Shown piece after piece: positions 52,975 through 61,279 of a stretch of DNA of 64,000 nucleotides; within the stretch, counting starts at the first letter, position 1, and each line of letters begins with the position of its first letter. The stretch covers positions 2,108,001-2,172,000 of the forward strand of contig NZ_CP026372.1 of the NCBI RefSeq assembly GCF_002953135.1, read 5' to 3'. The position numbers and the translations under genes were made by a program. Under the pieces are notes generated by a model. It did not search any database. It had not been told where the DNA came from and worked only from the letters and a program-made list of their open reading frames with translations. This DNA comes from Sphingobium sp. SCG-1. Its GTDB lineage: Bacteria > Pseudomonadota > Alphaproteobacteria > Sphingomonadales > Sphingomonadaceae.

Positions 52975-53529
52975 TCAAAGCTTTGGCAGCGTCACGCCCT
53001 TTTGGCCCATATATTTGCCGGCGCGGTCGGCGTAGCTCGTTTCGCACGGCTCGTTGCCTTCCAGGAAGAGGAACTGGCATGCGCCTTCATTGGCATAGAT
53101 CTTTGCCGGAAGTGGCGTGGTGTTGGAGAATTCGAGCGTCACATGCCCCTCCCAGCCCGGCTCCAGGGGTGTCACGTTCACGATAATGCCGCAGCGAGCG
53201 TAGGTCGATTTGCCGAGGCAGATGACCAGCACATCGCGCGGTACGCGGAAATATTCAACCGTCCGGGCGAGCGCGAAGCTGTTCGGGGGAATGATGCACA
53301 CGTCTGTTTTGCGATCGACGAAGCTGTTGGCGGCGAAGTCCTTCGGGTCCACCACGGCACTGTCGACATTGGTGAAGATCTTAAACTCGTCGGCCACGCG
53401 GGCGTCATAGCCATAGGAGGAAAGGCCGTAGCTGATGCATCCATCGCGCCGCTGGCTCTCCACGAATGGCTCGATCATCTGGCTTGCCAGAGCCTGTTGG
53501 CGAATCCACTTATCGGACATTACGCTCAT
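52975..53529 (-). CDS. dcd: dCTP deaminase
   Basis: 184 residues; converts dCTP to dUTP. Family motifs: EPFVESQRRDGCISYGLSSYGYDAR, the FALARTVEYFRVPRDVLVICLGKSTYARCG stretch with the catalytic Glu region, and APLEPGWEGHVTLEFSNT-like TPLEPGWEGHVTLEFSN. The ATG at 53529 overlaps the cdd stop (ATGA), supporting this start over a second ATG three codons later. Pyrimidine salvage pair with cdd. Confidence 0.94.
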   Translation of the reverse strand: MSVMSDKWIRQQALASQMIEPFVESQRRDGCISYGLSSYGYDARVADEFKIFTNVDSAVVDPKDFAANSFVDRKTDVCIIPPNSFALARTVEYFRVPRDVLVICLGKSTYARCGIIVNVTPLEPGWEGHVTLEFSNTTPLPAKIYANEGACQFLFLEGNEPCETSYADRAGKYMGQKGVTLPKL

Positions 53530-53993
53530 GATTTTGCTGTTCTTTCTGGACCAAATCCAAGATCGGCGGGGCCGAAGGCATGGGGGAGCAGATCCGCCAC
53601 TCGATGTTCCTGTATGGCATCGCCAACGGGGGCAACGCAGTAGATCGCCAGTTCGCGGCCCGCCATCTGTTCCACTTCGTTCATTACCTGCCGGCAGCGC
53701 CCGCATGGCGTCACGATTATGGATCGATCCGTCGCGTCCATCGCACCGCCGCTGACGACTATGGTGGTAACGTCCGCCATTCGCCCTTGTGCGTTGACGC
53801 TCGCCAGCGCAACCGTCTCGGCGCAGAGCGAAAGCCCATAACTTGCATTCTCGAAATTGCTGCCGGTGACGATGCTGCCATCAGTCAGCTCCACCGCAGC
53901 GCCTACCGCAAACCGACTGTAGGGTGCATGGGCATGCGCCATCGCGCCACGCGCGGCGGCGATAAGGGCGGGAAGGGCGGGCGGGGCGCTCAT
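53526..53993 (-). CDS. cdd: Cytidine deaminase
   Basis: 155 residues, tetrameric zinc type. Zinc site: CAE in NASYGLSLCAETVA and TPCGRCRQ (PCxxC). SNFENASYG binds the sugar. The C-terminus is longer than usual by roughly 20 residues (LLPHAFGPADLGFGPERTAKS). ATG at 53993 overlaps the stop of the upstream muramidase-like gene (ATGA) and its own stop overlaps dcd, so the three are translationally linked. Confidence 0.93.
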   Translation of the reverse strand: MSAPPALPALIAAARGAMAHAHAPYSRFAVGAAVELTDGSIVTGSNFENASYGLSLCAETVALASVNAQGRMADVTTIVVSGGAMDATDRSIIVTPCGRCRQVMNEVEQMAGRELAIYCVAPVGDAIQEHRVADLLPHAFGPADLGFGPERTAKS

Positions 53994-54697
53994 GGTGCTA
54001 CGACATCCCATTCCACCGGGCCGTCGATGCCGTCAAGATGTCGCATGTCGGATGCGGTCCACATTACCCATGGGCGACCGGCATAATCGGGCTTGAAGAA
54101 ATTGCCTTCCAGCCAGAGCGTGCGGTAAATTCCCGCGCTTATCCGGTATTCCATCTCGAATGCTTTCGACACGTGGATCACGGCGCGCTGCCCTACATGC
54201 TTCTCTATCAGGTTCAGGAAGGTATTGAGTTCGGACAGCAGCTTGTCGCGACCAGGGCGACGTATGCAGTTGGGCGAGAAGTCCAGGCGGACGACGGGAG
54301 GCAAGGCGGCATTGTCACGCGGCACCGTCGCCACGAACAGCGTCGCCTGATCCACGGCTCTGTCGCAGAGGTTGAAGAGATGGGCCGCGCCGTAGCGCAG
54401 CCCGGCATCCCGCGCGCCCGACCAGTTGGCGGCAAAGAGGTGGTCGCGCCGTCCCGCTCCTGCCGACGCCAGCACATAGGCGAAGTCGGCGTGGCGTGCG
54501 CGGACGGTGCGCCAGTCGAGTGGGCCGTTGGCTTCGCTGACGGAGATGCCCTGCATCGGAAACTCGGACCGCGCAGGCGCCCATCGCATCGCGTAGAGCC
54601 AGCCGCCGATCGACAGCACTGCGATCAAGAAGATGAGCGCGCCGATTCGCCCGAGAGTGCCGCGATAGGTGCGGCCACGTCTTTGCCGGATTTTCAA
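53990..54697 (-). CDS. GH25 muramidase-like membrane protein, catalytic acids replaced
   Basis: 235 residues. An N-terminal anchor (LGRIGALIFLIAVLSIGGWLY), then a GH25-like domain (QGISVSEANGPLDWRTVRARHADFAYVLASAG, AAHLFNLC, ATVPRDNAALPP). In lysozymes of this family the first strand carries GxDVS, and a later strand D-x-E; here the Asp is Ser in GISVS, and the later strand reads V-R-L-D-F. Hence the acid pair is lost and activity is doubtful. Stop overlaps cdd; UPF0262 is upstream on the same strand. Confidence 0.8.
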   Translation of the reverse strand: MKIRQRRGRTYRGTLGRIGALIFLIAVLSIGGWLYAMRWAPARSEFPMQGISVSEANGPLDWRTVRARHADFAYVLASAGAGRRDHLFAANWSGARDAGLRYGAAHLFNLCDRAVDQATLFVATVPRDNAALPPVVRLDFSPNCIRRPGRDKLLSELNTFLNLIEKHVGQRAVIHVSKAFEMEYRISAGIYRTLWLEGNFFKPDYAGRPWVMWTASDMRHLDGIDGPVEWDVVAP

Positions 54698-54701
54698 CGA
54701 A

Positions 54702-55184
54702 CTAACCCTTGATATGCAGAACGCACAGCAGCGTGAAAAGCCTGCGTGCCGTGTCGAAATCGACGTCGATCTTGCCGTCCAGCCGTTCCTTTAGGATTTC
54801 GGCGGCTTCGTTGTGGATGCCGCGCCGGGCCATGTCGATCGTCTCGATCTGTTGCGGCGTTGCAGCGCGGATCGCCTGATAATAGCTATCGCAGATCGCG
54901 AAATAGTCTTTGATGGGCCGACGGAAGCGGGCGAGACCCAGGATGATCGTTTCCAGCGGCGTCCCATCCTCCCGGCCGATATCGATCACCAGTCGGCCTT
55001 CTTCGACACCTAGCCGAACTTTATACGGTCCGGCATATCCGTCGGCGTGGCTCCGCAGGGGCGCAAAATAGTTTTCTTCGAGCAAATCGAAGATCGCGAT
55101 ACGTCGCTCCTGCTCCACATCTGCATTGCGCCAGATGATTGTACGCTGGTCCAGCTCGATATCTATGATGCGGGGATCGGCCAT
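54702..55184 (-). CDS. UPF0262 family protein
   Basis: 160 residues, cytosolic, a conserved alphaproteobacterial family without known function. Characteristic stretches are RIIDIELDQRTIIWRN, RIAIFDLLEENYF, ETIILGLARFRRPIKDYFAICDSYYQAI and the C-terminal LFTLLCVLHIKG. It is the first gene of a minus-strand run UPF0262, muramidase-like, cdd, dcd. Divergent from dnaB. Confidence 0.9.
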   Translation of the reverse strand: MADPRIIDIELDQRTIIWRNADVEQERRIAIFDLLEENYFAPLRSHADGYAGPYKVRLGVEEGRLVIDIGREDGTPLETIILGLARFRRPIKDYFAICDSYYQAIRAATPQQIETIDMARRGIHNEAAEILKERLDGKIDVDFDTARRLFTLLCVLHIKG

Positions 55185-55247
55185 ATTGGATTGCTGTCAG
55201 TGCGGCGGGGCGTGCGTAAAAGCAAGAGGCAAGCTGCGAGCGGAGAG

Positions 55248-55279
55248 TTACCCACAGCATCGTCCACATATGGTCCACA
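55248..55279 (+). promoter_or_regulatory. Three DnaA-box-like 9-mers upstream of dnaB
   Basis: TTACCCACA (55248-55256, 8 of 9 to TTATCCACA), TCGTCCACA (55260-55268) and TGGTCCACA (55271-55279), both 7 of 9, in one orientation with start-to-start spacings of 12 and 11 bases, i.e. about one helical turn. They lie 56-87 bases before dnaB. Confidence 0.45.
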
Positions 55280-55334
55280 GCACCCTGCCGCATCGCCCTT
55301 GCTCCGGCTGCCTAACAGGTGGATAATCAAGTCC

Positions 55335-56822
55335 ATGGTCGAACTGATGAGAGTGATACCGGGCGGGGAAGCGCCCGCGCAGGAACTGCCGCGCAACGTG
55401 GAAGCCGAGGCGGCGCTGCTTGGCGCGCTGATGATCGACAATCGCATTGCCGAAGACGTGCAGATGAAGTTGCGTGCGGAGCATTTCTTCGAGCCGCTGC
55501 ACGGGCGAATCTACGATGCCATCATGCGGCTGCTCGAAAAGAACATGGTCGCCAATCCGGTGACTCTGAAGCCGCTCGTCGAGCAGGATCCCGCGCTGAA
55601 GGAATTGGGCGGTGCGGCCTATCTCGCGCAACTAACCGGCAATGGAGCGGCGCTGATCGGCGCGCGTGACTTCGCGACCCAGATTTACGACCTCGCATTA
55701 TTGCGAGAACTTGTCGGGGTCGGCCGCGAACTCATTGAAAACGCAATGGATACCAGCGAGGAAGTCGATCCACGTGGGCAGATCGAGGCGGCGGAAGTCG
55801 CGCTCTACAAGGTGTCCGAGGGTGAAGGCGAAACCGGTTCGGTCAAGAGCTTCCTGACCGCCAGTACGCTGGCCGTGAAGCAGGCGGAGCGGGCGCTGAA
55901 TAGCGGCGGGCATCTCTCTGGTATTACCACGGGACTCAATTCGCTGAATGAGAAGATCGGCGGCCTGCACAATTCAGACTTGATGATCCTGGCGGGGCGT
56001 CCAGGCATGGGGAAGACATCGCTTGCGACCAACATCGCTTATAACGCGGCGTCGCGTTGGGTGCGGGACGACGCGGACGGGATCGAGCCTGCGAAGAATA
56101 TGGGCGCGAAGACTGCGTTCTTCTCGCTCGAAATGTCTGCCGATCAGTTGGCGACACGCGTTTTGGCCGAGCAGTCCGGTATCAGCGGGGAAGCACTGCG
56201 CATGGGTAAGATCAGCCATGCGGATTTCCAGAACCTGTCACGCGCTGCCCGTGAGTTGCAGGATCTTCCGTTGTTTATCGACGATACGCCGGGCCTCACC
56301 ATCGCAGCGCTACGCACCCGCGCGCGCCGGTTGAAGCGGCGTCATGACATCGGCTTCATCGTCATCGACTATCTTCAACTTTTGCAGGGGACCGGCAAAG
56401 GCGGCGACAATCGCGTTCAGGAGATTTCTGAAATCTCTCGTGGTTTGAAGACCTTGGCGAAGGAACTTCATGTTCCGGTGCTGGCATTGTCACAGCTCAG
56501 CCGTGCGGTGGAACAGCGCGAGGACAAGCGTCCGCAGCTTTCCGATCTTCGCGAATCCGGATCGATCGAGCAGGACGCCGATATGGTGTGGTTCGTGTTT
56601 CGCGAGGACTACTACGTCTCCGCCAAGCAACCGCGCGATGTGGAAAGCGAAGAGCATCGCGTCTGGGCCGAGGAGATGGAAAAGGTCTACGGTCTGGCTG
56701 AGTTGATCGTCGCCAAGCAGCGCCACGGCGCGACCGGGCGCATCCGCATGAAATTCGACGCGAAGATCACCAAGTTCAGCGACCTTGCCGAGGACAGCTA
56801 TGGAGCCATTGCCTATGAATAA
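55335..56822 (+). CDS. dnaB: Replicative DNA helicase DnaB
   Basis: 495 residues. N-terminal DnaB domain (LPRNVEAEAALLGALMIDN, EHFFEPLHGRIYDAI) and RecA-like helicase with Walker A GRPGMGKTS (about residue 220), FFSLEMSADQLATR, VIDYLQLL and the arginine-finger/DRRPQLSDLRESGSIEQDADM-type C-terminal motif. The ATG at 55335 is the family start; a longer frame upstream covers the divergent UPF0262 gene. The stop overlaps the next gene by eight bases. Confidence 0.96.
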   Translation: MVELMRVIPGGEAPAQELPRNVEAEAALLGALMIDNRIAEDVQMKLRAEHFFEPLHGRIYDAIMRLLEKNMVANPVTLKPLVEQDPALKELGGAAYLAQLTGNGAALIGARDFATQIYDLALLRELVGVGRELIENAMDTSEEVDPRGQIEAAEVALYKVSEGEGETGSVKSFLTASTLAVKQAERALNSGGHLSGITTGLNSLNEKIGGLHNSDLMILAGRPGMGKTSLATNIAYNAASRWVRDDADGIEPAKNMGAKTAFFSLEMSADQLATRVLAEQSGISGEALRMGKISHADFQNLSRAARELQDLPLFIDDTPGLTIAALRTRARRLKRRHDIGFIVIDYLQLLQGTGKGGDNRVQEISEISRGLKTLAKELHVPVLALSQLSRAVEQREDKRPQLSDLRESGSIEQDADMVWFVFREDYYVSAKQPRDVESEEHRVWAEEMEKVYGLAELIVAKQRHGATGRIRMKFDAKITKFSDLAEDSYGAIAYE

Positions 56823-57612
56823 GTGGCTGCCCCTGTTGGCCCTGGCGACGCTTGCAGTTCCTGCAATAGCACCCGCTGCGCTTTCTCCGACACTGGCAAA
56901 GAGCGGCGCTTCCACATTAAGGGCAGGGCAGTTCCTCTGGGACGAGAGCAGTAGCGGGACCGGCCCGTTGGCCATCATGGTGAGTATCGATCGCCAGCAT
57001 CTCTACGTCTATCGCGGCGATACACTCATCGGCGTGTCGACCGTCTCGACTGGCAAGCCGGGTAAGGCCACGCCGCTGGGGGAATTTCGCATCCTTCAGA
57101 AGAACGTGTTTCACCGCTCCAACATCTACAGCAATGCGCCGATGCCCTATATGCAGCGGCTGACCTGGGGCGGGATCGCCATTCACGGCGGAGAGCTTCC
57201 GGGCTATCCGGCCTCGCATGGCTGCATCCGCGTGCCGCTGGAATTCGCAAAGAAACTTTTCGCGGCCACGGACATGGGCGGTATCGTTAGCGTTTCAGAT
57301 GGTCAGAGTGGTCCGTTTCTGCGCGTCGAGGTAGATATGGCGGCGCTCGAAACCGATGGCCGCCCGGCTTGGACGATTGGCAGTCAGGCGGTTCAGTTCG
57401 CCGCCAATACGCTCAAAGAGAAGCACGCACCTCTTCCTGCCGTAGCGGTTGTGAGGCAGTCGACAACCCCTACGGCGCGTCCGGTCCGTCTCGCGCTGGA
57501 TGAGGCAGCATTACAAACGCTGGCGCCCACCGAGGTTGTCACTGCCACCGCTGAGCCGCAGCCGCATTGGGTGGTGCCTTACTATGCCGACGGCACCGGC
57601 GAGATTCGCTGA
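56815..57612 (+). CDS. L,D-transpeptidase (YkuD domain), exported
   Basis: 265 residues from the ATG at 56815 (signal peptide MNKWLPLLALATLAVPAIAPAA); an ATG at 56800 with GAGG at better spacing would add five residues. YkuD domain with His124 and the catalytic box S134-H135-G136-C137-x-R139 in YPASHGCIRV. It cross-links or anchors peptidoglycan stems in the periplasm. The C-terminal ~80 residues are variable. Start lies inside dnaB. Confidence 0.9.
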   Translation: MNKWLPLLALATLAVPAIAPAALSPTLAKSGASTLRAGQFLWDESSSGTGPLAIMVSIDRQHLYVYRGDTLIGVSTVSTGKPGKATPLGEFRILQKNVFHRSNIYSNAPMPYMQRLTWGGIAIHGGELPGYPASHGCIRVPLEFAKKLFAATDMGGIVSVSDGQSGPFLRVEVDMAALETDGRPAWTIGSQAVQFAANTLKEKHAPLPAVAVVRQSTTPTARPVRLALDEAALQTLAPTEVVTATAEPQPHWVVPYYADGTGEIR

Positions 57613-57623
57613 TCCCTTTGTTG

Positions 57624-58043
57624 TTAGCGGGCGACGCTTTGACCGGGCCTGTGCAGGGTCGCGGTCGTCTCGAAGAGCGCGCGAGTCGACGGGTCCGTGT
57701 CCGCCAGCAGCCGGCCGATCCGCTCGCGCAAGTCCGCTTTACCCGAACCATCGTCAAATGCCATCGCCCATGAACCGAACTGTCGCGCCTCGATGGCTCG
57801 GTGGTTCAGCATAACGACCGCGGCGTGGCGGGGGTCTGCGCTGATCTTCTCGAACAGCGGCTTGATCACATGTTCTTCACCTTCCAGTGCCTGAAGGAAG
57901 CGTTTGGAATTGAAAAGCAGGACGCCGGAGACGTCTAGACGACGATTGTTGATCCGCGATTTCGCCAGAATCGCATTGCATTCCTCGATGGTGATGTTGC
58001 CACGCACGCTACTGATGTAGGTCAACTGGTAGAGATCGGGCAC
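57624..58043 (-). CDS. BLUF-domain blue-light receptor protein
   Basis: 139 residues. BLUF core with flavin-site residues in the exact AppA spacing: Tyr9 (LTYIS), Asn33 (NNRRLDVSG), Gln51 (FLQALEGE), Trp92 and Met94 (SWAMAF). These are the Tyr-Gln hydrogen-bond switch residues. No output domain is fused, so it must act through a partner, as the short BLUF proteins (PixD/SlrX-type) do. Convergent with the transpeptidase gene (11 bases) and behind the cys-operon terminator. Confidence 0.9.
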   Translation of the reverse strand: MPDLYQLTYISSVRGNITIEECNAILAKSRINNRRLDVSGVLLFNSKRFLQALEGEEHVIKPLFEKISADPRHAAVVMLNHRAIEARQFGSWAMAFDDGSGKADLRERIGRLLADTDPSTRALFETTATLHRPGQSVAR

Positions 58044-58111
58044 CTTGCCACTCCGCTGGTTTCGATGCCGCGACCGTATCAGGCGCAGGTTAACGCCGTG
58101 CTTAGTAATTC

Positions 58112-58144
58112 CAAAAAAAACGCCTAACCTAAATCAGATAGGCG
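58112..58144 (-). terminator. Intrinsic terminator of the sulfate assimilation operon
   Basis: Minus strand: CGCCTA ... TAGGCG (6-bp stem, 12-base loop) followed by eight T. It lies four bases beyond the cysH stop. Confidence 0.88.
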
Positions 58145-58147
58145 ATC

Positions 58148-58924
58148 TTAGAAGGACGGCAGGTTTGCCGGATCGTTCGGATCGACAGCCGGAATCGGCG
58201 AGTGAATCCCGCATTCCACCTTGTCCCAACCGCGCCAACGGCCTGCGCGCGGGTCTTCGCCCGGCAACACTTTCGAAGTGCACGGCTCGCATCCGATCGA
58301 GGGGTAGCCCTGTGCTTCCAGCGGATGACGTGGCAGGTCGTTAGCCTCGAAATAGGCGTCAAGATCGGCCTTGGTCCAATCACCCAGCGGATTGAGCTTC
58401 ATCTGCCCGTCTTCCACCTGAAAACGAGGGATATTCTGCCGGGTTGCCGCCTGGAACGCCTTGCGTCCGGATATCCATGCGTCCAGCCCGCGCTTGGCAC
58501 GCGCCAGCGGCTCTACCTTGCGGATTGCGCAACAGCCGTCGGGATCATAGGACCAGCGCAAGCCCGTTTCGTCCTTCTTCGCCAGCATATCGGGATCGGG
58601 CGTCACGGTCTCGCTGTTGCGGATTCCAAAACGGGCGATCAGTTCGTCGCGATAGGCCAAGGTTTCCGGGAACATCTTCAATGTATCGACGAAGATCACC
58701 GGTACGTCGGGATCGGCCTGCGCCACCAGATGCAGCAGCACGGCGCTTTCGGTACCGAAGGACGAAACCGTCGCGATGCGCCCCAACGTCTTTTCGGCGA
58801 ATAGCGCGCGCAGCATCGGCAGGGTGTCGACTCCGGCGAAACGCGCATTAAGCGCGTCTGCATCAGCCTGCGTAAAGGCGGGGGCCGTGTCGATGATGTC
58901 CAGCTTGCGCGCAGCTTCAGCCAT
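58148..58924 (-). CDS. cysH: Phosphoadenylyl/adenylyl-sulfate reductase (Fe-S type)
   Basis: 258 residues; reduces activated sulfate to sulfite with thioredoxin or glutathione. P-loop-like SSFGTESAVLLHLVAQ, and cysteines C131-C132 (DGCCAIRK) plus C212-x-x-C215, the CC...CxxC set of the [4Fe-4S] APS-reductase type, and the catalytic Cys238 in VECGIH. Hence APS is the more likely substrate than PAPS. Overlaps the DUF934 gene by eight bases and closes the operon. Confidence 0.92.
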   Translation of the reverse strand: MAEAARKLDIIDTAPAFTQADADALNARFAGVDTLPMLRALFAEKTLGRIATVSSFGTESAVLLHLVAQADPDVPVIFVDTLKMFPETLAYRDELIARFGIRNSETVTPDPDMLAKKDETGLRWSYDPDGCCAIRKVEPLARAKRGLDAWISGRKAFQAATRQNIPRFQVEDGQMKLNPLGDWTKADLDAYFEANDLPRHPLEAQGYPSIGCEPCTSKVLPGEDPRAGRWRGWDKVECGIHSPIPAVDPNDPANLPSF

Positions 58925-59357
58925 GGGTGGTCTCCGGGTGGCGCTTGGCCCAGATGGGCGTGCGACCGTCGATGGATTTCTGGTAGACGTCGTCGTACCG
59001 GGCCAACGTTGTATCTACGACGGCCTGATCGAGCGGATGATCGGGCTGAAAGCTGTCGAAGCCACAGCGACGCATGGCCATCAACTGATCGACCAGCACA
59101 TCGCCGACGGCGCGCAATTCACCCGTATAACCAGCCTCGCGCAGGATACGCGCCGCCGAATAGCCGCGCCCGTCACCGAACCCAGGGAAATTCACTTCCA
59201 CCAGCGAAATGCGATCGAGCATCGGCAGCAATTCGCGCGCGTCCTCACCCGGCTCGATACGCACCGCCGTGGCGTTCGTCTGGCCGGAGAAGGATTCGAG
59301 CGTGACGGCCGGTTCCTGCGCCGGTTCGTCGTCACGGAAGGACAGGAAATCAACCAT
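58917..59357 (-). CDS. DUF934 protein of the sulfur assimilation operon
   Basis: 146 residues. DUF934 family: ARELLPMLDRISLVEVNFPGFGDGRGYSAARILRE and GELRAVGDVLVDQLMAMRRCGFDSF. It is always near cysI/cysH in proteobacteria and is thought to serve the reductase, but its biochemical role is unsettled. It overlaps cysI by eight bases and cysH by eight bases. Confidence 0.92.
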   Translation of the reverse strand: MVDFLSFRDDEPAQEPAVTLESFSGQTNATAVRIEPGEDARELLPMLDRISLVEVNFPGFGDGRGYSAARILREAGYTGELRAVGDVLVDQLMAMRRCGFDSFQPDHPLDQAVVDTTLARYDDVYQKSIDGRTPIWAKRHPETTHG

Positions 59358-60981
59358 ATAGCGCGTCCTTGAAAGGCTTCATGCCAAGGCGGCGGTAGGT
59401 GTCGAGGAAGCGTTCGCCCTCGGCCCGCTCACGCACGTAGATGTCCGTCACCTTCTCGATCGCATCGACCACGCCATCCTCGTCGAAGCCAGGGCCGGTG
59501 ATGCTGCCAAGGCTGGCATCCTCCGCGCCGGAACCGCCGAGCAGCAGTTGGAAGTTCTCGGTGCCGCGCTTGTCGACGCCCAAGATGCCGATGTGCCCGG
59601 CATGATGATGCCCGCAGGCATTGATACAGCCGGAAATCTTGAGCTTCAATTCGCCCAAGTCACGCTGCCGCGCCGGATCGGCGAACCGTGCCGCAATCTT
59701 CTGCGCGACGGGTATCGAGCGTGCATTGGCGAGGCTGCAATAATCGAGGCCGGGACAGGCGATGATGTCGCTGATGAGGTCGAGGTTCGCCTCCGCCAGT
59801 CCCACGCCGTCCAGCGCCTGCCACACCGCGAACAGGTCCGCTTTCTTGACGTAAGGCAGGACGATGTTCTGCGCATGGGTGACGCGCAGTTCGTCGAACG
59901 AATACCGCTCCGCCAAATCCGCGATGAGATCGATCTGCGCGGAGGACGCGTCGCCAGGAATGCCGCCAGTCGGCTTCAGGCTGATGTTGACGATCGCGTA
60001 GCCCGCCTGTTTGTGCCGCTTGACGTTCTGATCGAGCCACAGTGCGAATGCCGGGTCCGAACGATCCACGTCCTCGGACAGGCCGGTTTCATAGGCGGGA
60101 TCGGCGAAATAGCTGCGGATGCGGTCGAGTTCTGCGCGCGGCGGATCGAGGCCGAGCAGCTTGATCGCGGCGAACTCTTCCTCGACCTGACGGCGATATT
60201 CGTCCGCGCCAAGGGCATGGATCAGGATTTTGATCCGTGCCTTGTACTTGTTATCGCGACGGCCATAGCGATTGTAGACGCGCAGGCACGCTTCGACATA
60301 GGAAATCAAATCATCTTCGCTCACGAAGTCTTTGATTTCAGGCGCAACCATCGGCGTGCGGCCCATGCCGCCGCCCGCAAAGATTCGCGCGCCGACCACG
60401 CCGTTGCGCTTCACCAGTTCAATACCAATGTCGTGCAGGCGCATCGCCGCGCGATCTTCCGGCGTGGCGATCACGCAGATCTTGAACTTGCGCGGCAAGT
60501 AAGTGAACTCGGGGTGGAAGCTCGACCACTGACGCAGCAGTTCCGCCCAGGGACGCGGGTCGGCGACTTCGTCCGCCGCTACGCCCGCATATTGGTCGGA
60601 CGAGATATTGCGGATGCAGTTGCCGCTGGTCTGGATAGCGTGCATCTCGACCGTCGCAAGTTCCGCGAGGATATCCGGCGCGTCTTCCAGCTTGATCCAA
60701 TTATATTGAAGGTTCTGGCGCGTCGTAAAATGCCCATAATCACGATCATATTTGCGCGCGATATGGGCCAGCATCTTCATCTGCTTCGCCGACAACGTGC
60801 CATAGGGAATGGCGACACGCAGCATGTAGGCGTGCAGTTGCAGATACAGGCCGTTCATCAGCCGCAACGGCTTGAACTGATCCTCAGTCAGAGCACCGGC
60901 GAGGCGGCGCTTTGTTTGGTCGCGGAATTCCTCGACGCGGGCTTCAACCATCGACTGGTCATATTGGTCATAACGATACAT
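59350..60981 (-). CDS. cysI: Sulfite/nitrite reductase, hemoprotein beta-component type
   Basis: 543 residues; six-electron reduction of sulfite to sulfide using sirohaem and [4Fe-4S]. Two NIR_SIR domains with TSGNCIRNISSDQYAGV, and the cluster ligands CPGLDYC (about 408/414) and CINAC (about 452/456) bridging to sirohaem. Sirohaem is supplied by CobA in the same operon. Assimilation of sulfite is favoured over nitrite by operon context, since cysH and DUF934 follow. Confidence 0.93.
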   Translation of the reverse strand: MYRYDQYDQSMVEARVEEFRDQTKRRLAGALTEDQFKPLRLMNGLYLQLHAYMLRVAIPYGTLSAKQMKMLAHIARKYDRDYGHFTTRQNLQYNWIKLEDAPDILAELATVEMHAIQTSGNCIRNISSDQYAGVAADEVADPRPWAELLRQWSSFHPEFTYLPRKFKICVIATPEDRAAMRLHDIGIELVKRNGVVGARIFAGGGMGRTPMVAPEIKDFVSEDDLISYVEACLRVYNRYGRRDNKYKARIKILIHALGADEYRRQVEEEFAAIKLLGLDPPRAELDRIRSYFADPAYETGLSEDVDRSDPAFALWLDQNVKRHKQAGYAIVNISLKPTGGIPGDASSAQIDLIADLAERYSFDELRVTHAQNIVLPYVKKADLFAVWQALDGVGLAEANLDLISDIIACPGLDYCSLANARSIPVAQKIAARFADPARQRDLGELKLKISGCINACGHHHAGHIGILGVDKRGTENFQLLLGGSGAEDASLGSITGPGFDEDGVVDAIEKVTDIYVRERAEGERFLDTYRRLGMKPFKDALYG

Positions 60982-60982
60982 G

Positions 60983-61279
60983 TCAGATCACCCACTGGCC
61001 GACATCGGGGTCGGCGGGTTTCAACGTCAGGTCGGGCCGCACGGTGGGGCCGAGCGCCCGGATGCGGTCCTTGATATGGGCGGGGCGGGGGCCGTCCTCG
61101 GTCGCCGTCGCGTCGATCACATAGGCGCCGATGACATGCCGGGCCGCTTCTTCGCGCCGGGCGAGGTCGTCGCCTGCTTCGCCTACATCTACCGAATCGG
61201 CGACACGGCGCGACCAGCCATCGCCGGCCCACCAGATCACGTCGCCTGTCGGCAAATCGTTGCCGGTCAGTATTTTCAC
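60983..61279 (-). CDS. DUF2849 protein
   Basis: 98 residues. DUF2849 family, with KILTGNDLPTGDVIWWAGDGWSR and AYVIDATATEDGPRPAHIKDRIRALGPTVRPD. Small, cytosolic, found between cobA and cysI in alphaproteobacteria; the role is unknown. Overlaps cobA by four bases and ends just before cysI. Confidence 0.9.
   Translation of the reverse strand: MKILTGNDLPTGDVIWWAGDGWSRRVADSVDVGEAGDDLARREEAARHVIGAYVIDATATEDGPRPAHIKDRIRALGPTVRPDLTLKPADPDVGQWVI

Noticed and set aside
59548..61074. 508-codon open frame on the plus strand opposite cysI
   Set aside because: Shadow of cysI; His/Arg/Asp-rich with no family pattern and no separate ribosome site.
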